Positions 61,753 through 64,000 of a stretch of 64,000 bases of DNA are shown one piece after another. This DNA comes from a virus, in IMG/VR virus record IMGVR_UViG_3300044712_000786, positions 124,001-188,000 of that record. One strand, given 5' to 3'. Each line of letters starts with the position of its first letter. The first letter of the stretch is position 1. Under the pieces are notes generated by a model. That model had not been told where the DNA came from. It saw only the letters and a list, made by a program, of their open reading frames with translations, and made no database searches. Both the position numbers and the translations under genes were made by a program.

Positions 61753-62485
61753 GTTAGAGTCTATTATTGTTTCATTTGGATGCTTGGATTTATTATCGAT
61801 AACCCTGCCTTTAAGTTTAAAAGAGTTAGACCATATTATAATAGTCACGAAAGAGGAAGATAAGGCAACCATAGATTATTGTCTATCTCTAAATTCTCCT
61901 ATTATAAGTATTATTAGAACTGATGCGTTCAATTATGACGGTGCCGTATTCAATAAAGGACTAGCTATAGCCCTCGCAATGAAGCATTTGAAATACTCTG
62001 ATTGGATGATTACTCAGGATACGGATATTATTATGCCCGAAGGGTTTAGGGAAAAATTCTTTAGCTTACCGCCGAACACAGAATATTTCTATGGAATGCG
62101 GAGAATTAATATAGATACGAGGGAAGACTATGAGGCATATCTAAACGGAAAAAAGAGTCTCTCTGAGTTTGTTTGTTATAGGGGGAGCGGCTATGGCTAT
62201 TGGTCTTGTGCTAATTATAAATCTTCAATTTACCAAGAATTACTAAAGAAATGGAATGGGCTTGGATATCCTTATTGGGTAAAAGAAGCAAGGGAAATAG
62301 ACTGGCTGTGGCGAAACAACTGGGGACAGCGAGACTTTAACCCCCCATTCGTAAGATATCCAGAAGACCATTTTGTAGAAAATCAAGATTTTGATACTGG
62401 ATTATATAGAGAACTGCCATTTAGATGCATACATTTAGGTATAGCGGGTAAAAATCACGAGACAAGAACTACGGAATTATTTTAA
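61739..62485 (+). CDS. Glycosyltransferase-like protein (248 aa)
   Basis: VFNKGLAIALAMKHL (about 71-85) and MITQDTDIIMP (about 91-101) match GT-A family 2/galactosyltransferase-type enzymes. Acceptor unknown. Confidence 0.7.
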   Translation: MYQGKLESIIVSFGCLDLLSITLPLSLKELDHIIIVTKEEDKATIDYCLSLNSPIISIIRTDAFNYDGAVFNKGLAIALAMKHLKYSDWMITQDTDIIMPEGFREKFFSLPPNTEYFYGMRRINIDTREDYEAYLNGKKSLSEFVCYRGSGYGYWSCANYKSSIYQELLKKWNGLGYPYWVKEAREIDWLWRNNWGQRDFNPPFVRYPEDHFVENQDFDTGLYRELPFRCIHLGIAGKNHETRTTELF

Positions 62486-62486
62486 A

Positions 62487-63347
62487 ATGAATAGTAAAAT
62501 TTACATCGGTCTAATAACCAGTAATGGACAATCGAAAAACCTCGAAGAACTAACTTCGGTCTATCATTATTTTGACGGAATTGCGGCCACTTATCACATT
62601 AACGAAGGCGAAGCGGTAGACGATGGTCATCTCATTTTGAATGTAAGAAAGGGAAATGGATTTGTGGTGAAGCGAGAGTGGTATGGCGACCATTCGCGCT
62701 CAATGAATGAGTTTTTGTTAAACCCTAAAATTAGATTGGGCGACTGGATACTATTAAGAGATAGTAGCGAAAGAATTAGCATCCCGTTCGCGAGGCAAAT
62801 AAAAATGTTTGTTAAGCAGTTAGAGGCGAACAATATTAGAACCGTTTATCAATATTCTAAATGTCTGATGTTTATGAAGTGCGAGCATCAATATTTTAGG
62901 GGAACCCCTCATTGGGGTCTTCAGGGCGCAAGGGGTGAAGCTATAGCAATTGAGAATCTTCAAGGTTTCTCTCGGGATGAAGATTATTGCTATAGCACTC
63001 GTGTTACTAACAGAAGCGAGGATACTTTTGTAGCTCACGTTCTTCGTTATTACCTTTACGATTCTAGTAATCATTTACTTTTAGGGAGAGAGTCCAAACT
63101 AGAAGAATTCAGGGCTCATGACGAAACAAGGGTCCGTTTTAAATATTACATAGAAAAGGAATTGAATATTGAACCTACGGAAAAGGGTCTACTAGCATAT
63201 TTAAAGAATAACCCTTTAACCAATAAGTTAAAGGATTTTATCAATTTCGAACCTATATTAAACGATTTCTATTGTTACTATATTCTTAATCATAATATCG
63301 CTGATGTGATAAGCCGCAGGAATAGTAATAAAATGTTTTTTGTCTAA
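62487..63347 (+). CDS. Putative glycosyltransferase-type protein (286 aa)
   Basis: Starts IYIGLITSNGQSKNLEEL and has GDWILLRDSSERIS (about 91-104) in the donor-site position. Family not firmly recognised; context suggests sugar transfer. Confidence 0.5.
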   Translation: MNSKIYIGLITSNGQSKNLEELTSVYHYFDGIAATYHINEGEAVDDGHLILNVRKGNGFVVKREWYGDHSRSMNEFLLNPKIRLGDWILLRDSSERISIPFARQIKMFVKQLEANNIRTVYQYSKCLMFMKCEHQYFRGTPHWGLQGARGEAIAIENLQGFSRDEDYCYSTRVTNRSEDTFVAHVLRYYLYDSSNHLLLGRESKLEEFRAHDETRVRFKYYIEKELNIEPTEKGLLAYLKNNPLTNKLKDFINFEPILNDFYCYYILNHNIADVISRRNSNKMFFV

Positions 63348-64000
63348 TGATAAAAGCTATAGGAACCTTACATGGTCTTTTCGGAGACCTAGTCATGACA
63401 ACTTCCGCTCTTAAGTCTTTTAAGAGGCTCTGTCCACGCTCGCATTTTACTTTTGCGGTATCTAACAGGCACGCAAGCATTCTTCCCCTATTCGAGAAGC
63501 ACCCATTAATCGATGCTTTCCATGTATGGGAGGGCGATGATTATGGGCTTACGGATAATGATAAGAAACATGTTTTTGACAATAATTTCGATATATTTTT
63601 CGACCCATTCCCTAAGCATACTTCCCCAGATTGGTATAATAGGTTTCACTATCTGGAAGAGACTGCTTTAATGCTTGGTTTGGCTCCCGAAATTAATCCA
63701 ACATGTTATCTGACTAAGTGGTTTGACTTAGAGCCCTCTTATAAAAAATGCGTTGCCCTGTCGGTTTTTCCCAGCCGCTCTAAAAATACTACTAAGACCT
63801 TATCCGTCGAGAAATGGAATGAAATAGTCGCCTATCTAAAATCTCTAGGCTATCGATGCATACAATTAGGGGGGATATATGACTTGCAAATAGAAGGCGC
63901 TGAGAAGCCAGAATTCGATTTCGTCCAAGCGGCTCAATGTTTATGTTCCTGCGATTTTCAGATTACAACTGACACTTCATGGGCATGGATAGGTTCGGCT
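63347..64000 (+). CDS. Glycosyltransferase family 9-like (heptosyltransferase type), cut by window end
   Basis: Frame of 218 codons running off the edge, overlapping the previous stop by one nt. Begins IGTLHGLFGDLVMTTSALKS (GT9 pattern GxxGDxxxxTPxLxxL); later IQLGG and ITTDTSWAWIGSA (usual D-T/S-G..H region with W in place of GxxH). Resembles ADP-heptose transferases of LPS synthesis. Confidence 0.75.
   Translation, partial: MIKAIGTLHGLFGDLVMTTSALKSFKRLCPRSHFTFAVSNRHASILPLFEKHPLIDAFHVWEGDDYGLTDNDKKHVFDNNFDIFFDPFPKHTSPDWYNRFHYLEETALMLGLAPEINPTCYLTKWFDLEPSYKKCVALSVFPSRSKNTTKTLSVEKWNEIVAYLKSLGYRCIQLGGIYDLQIEGAEKPEFDFVQAAQCLCSCDFQITTDTSWAWIGSA

Overview
The window reads as part of a large, AT-rich tailed-phage genome. 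It carries nucleotide-metabolism genes, many very small overlapping genes, homing-type nucleases, a huge tRNA array and no ribosomal or core cellular genes. Almost everything left of about 44.9 kb is on the minus strand; everything right of 45.0 kb is on the plus strand, so transcription diverges from about 44.97 kb. Several secreted, Asn/Thr-rich proteins with FN3-like or concanavalin-like folds resemble those of Verrucomicrobia/Planctomycetes; that host guess is weak inference.

Layout. 1-11.9 kb (minus): small hypothetical genes, an HNH protein, a tyrosine/dual-specificity phosphatase, a DEDDh exonuclease, a VWA protein and a nuclease of the SNase family. 6.2-27.2 kb (minus): about 44 tRNAs or tRNA-like elements interleaved with small genes, a PD-(D/E)XK homing-type nuclease, a ParB-like protein and one HNH gene on the plus strand. 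27.5-35.7 kb (minus): a DUF2828/VWA protein, a glycosylase-like protein, adenylosuccinate synthetase, a second VWA protein and a J-domain/kinase-like fusion. 35.7-44.9 kb (minus): FN3 proteins, DUF4326, ThyX, GMP reductase, dCMP deaminase and dUTPase. 45.0-52.8 kb (plus): wHTH-like protein, dNMP kinase, sigma factor, glycosyltransferase, class II ribonucleotide reductase, PAS membrane protein and a lipoprotein. 52.9-64.0 kb (plus): an island of about 15 genes with glycosyltransferases, cupins, NAD-dependent epimerases and methyltransferases, running off the window.

The tRNA system is the most striking part. I can read anticodons for all 20 amino acids. Nearly all these tRNAs carry G at T-loop position 55, where U (pseudouridine) is almost universal, and A-G instead of G-G at D-loop 18-19. 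The four tRNA-like genes that keep TTC in the T-loop also keep GG in the D-loop. Where position 56 changes, position 19 often changes to match. Interspersed are an apparently permuted tRNA, acceptor/T-arm minihelices, tRNA-like genes with large insertions and stem-closed tRNA-sized spacers. Many protein genes begin 3-4 nt after a tRNA's encoded CCA, with no room for a ribosome binding site. The sigma70-like promoters likewise place ATG or GTG 5-9 nt after the -10 box. Leaderless translation is therefore a plausible common theme.

Metabolically, GMP reductase plus adenylosuccinate synthetase would turn GMP into the AMP precursor, while dCMP deaminase, dUTPase and ThyX would turn dCMP into dTMP. 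Together with the ribonucleotide reductase and dNMP kinase this would shift host G/C nucleotides toward the A/T the phage genome needs.
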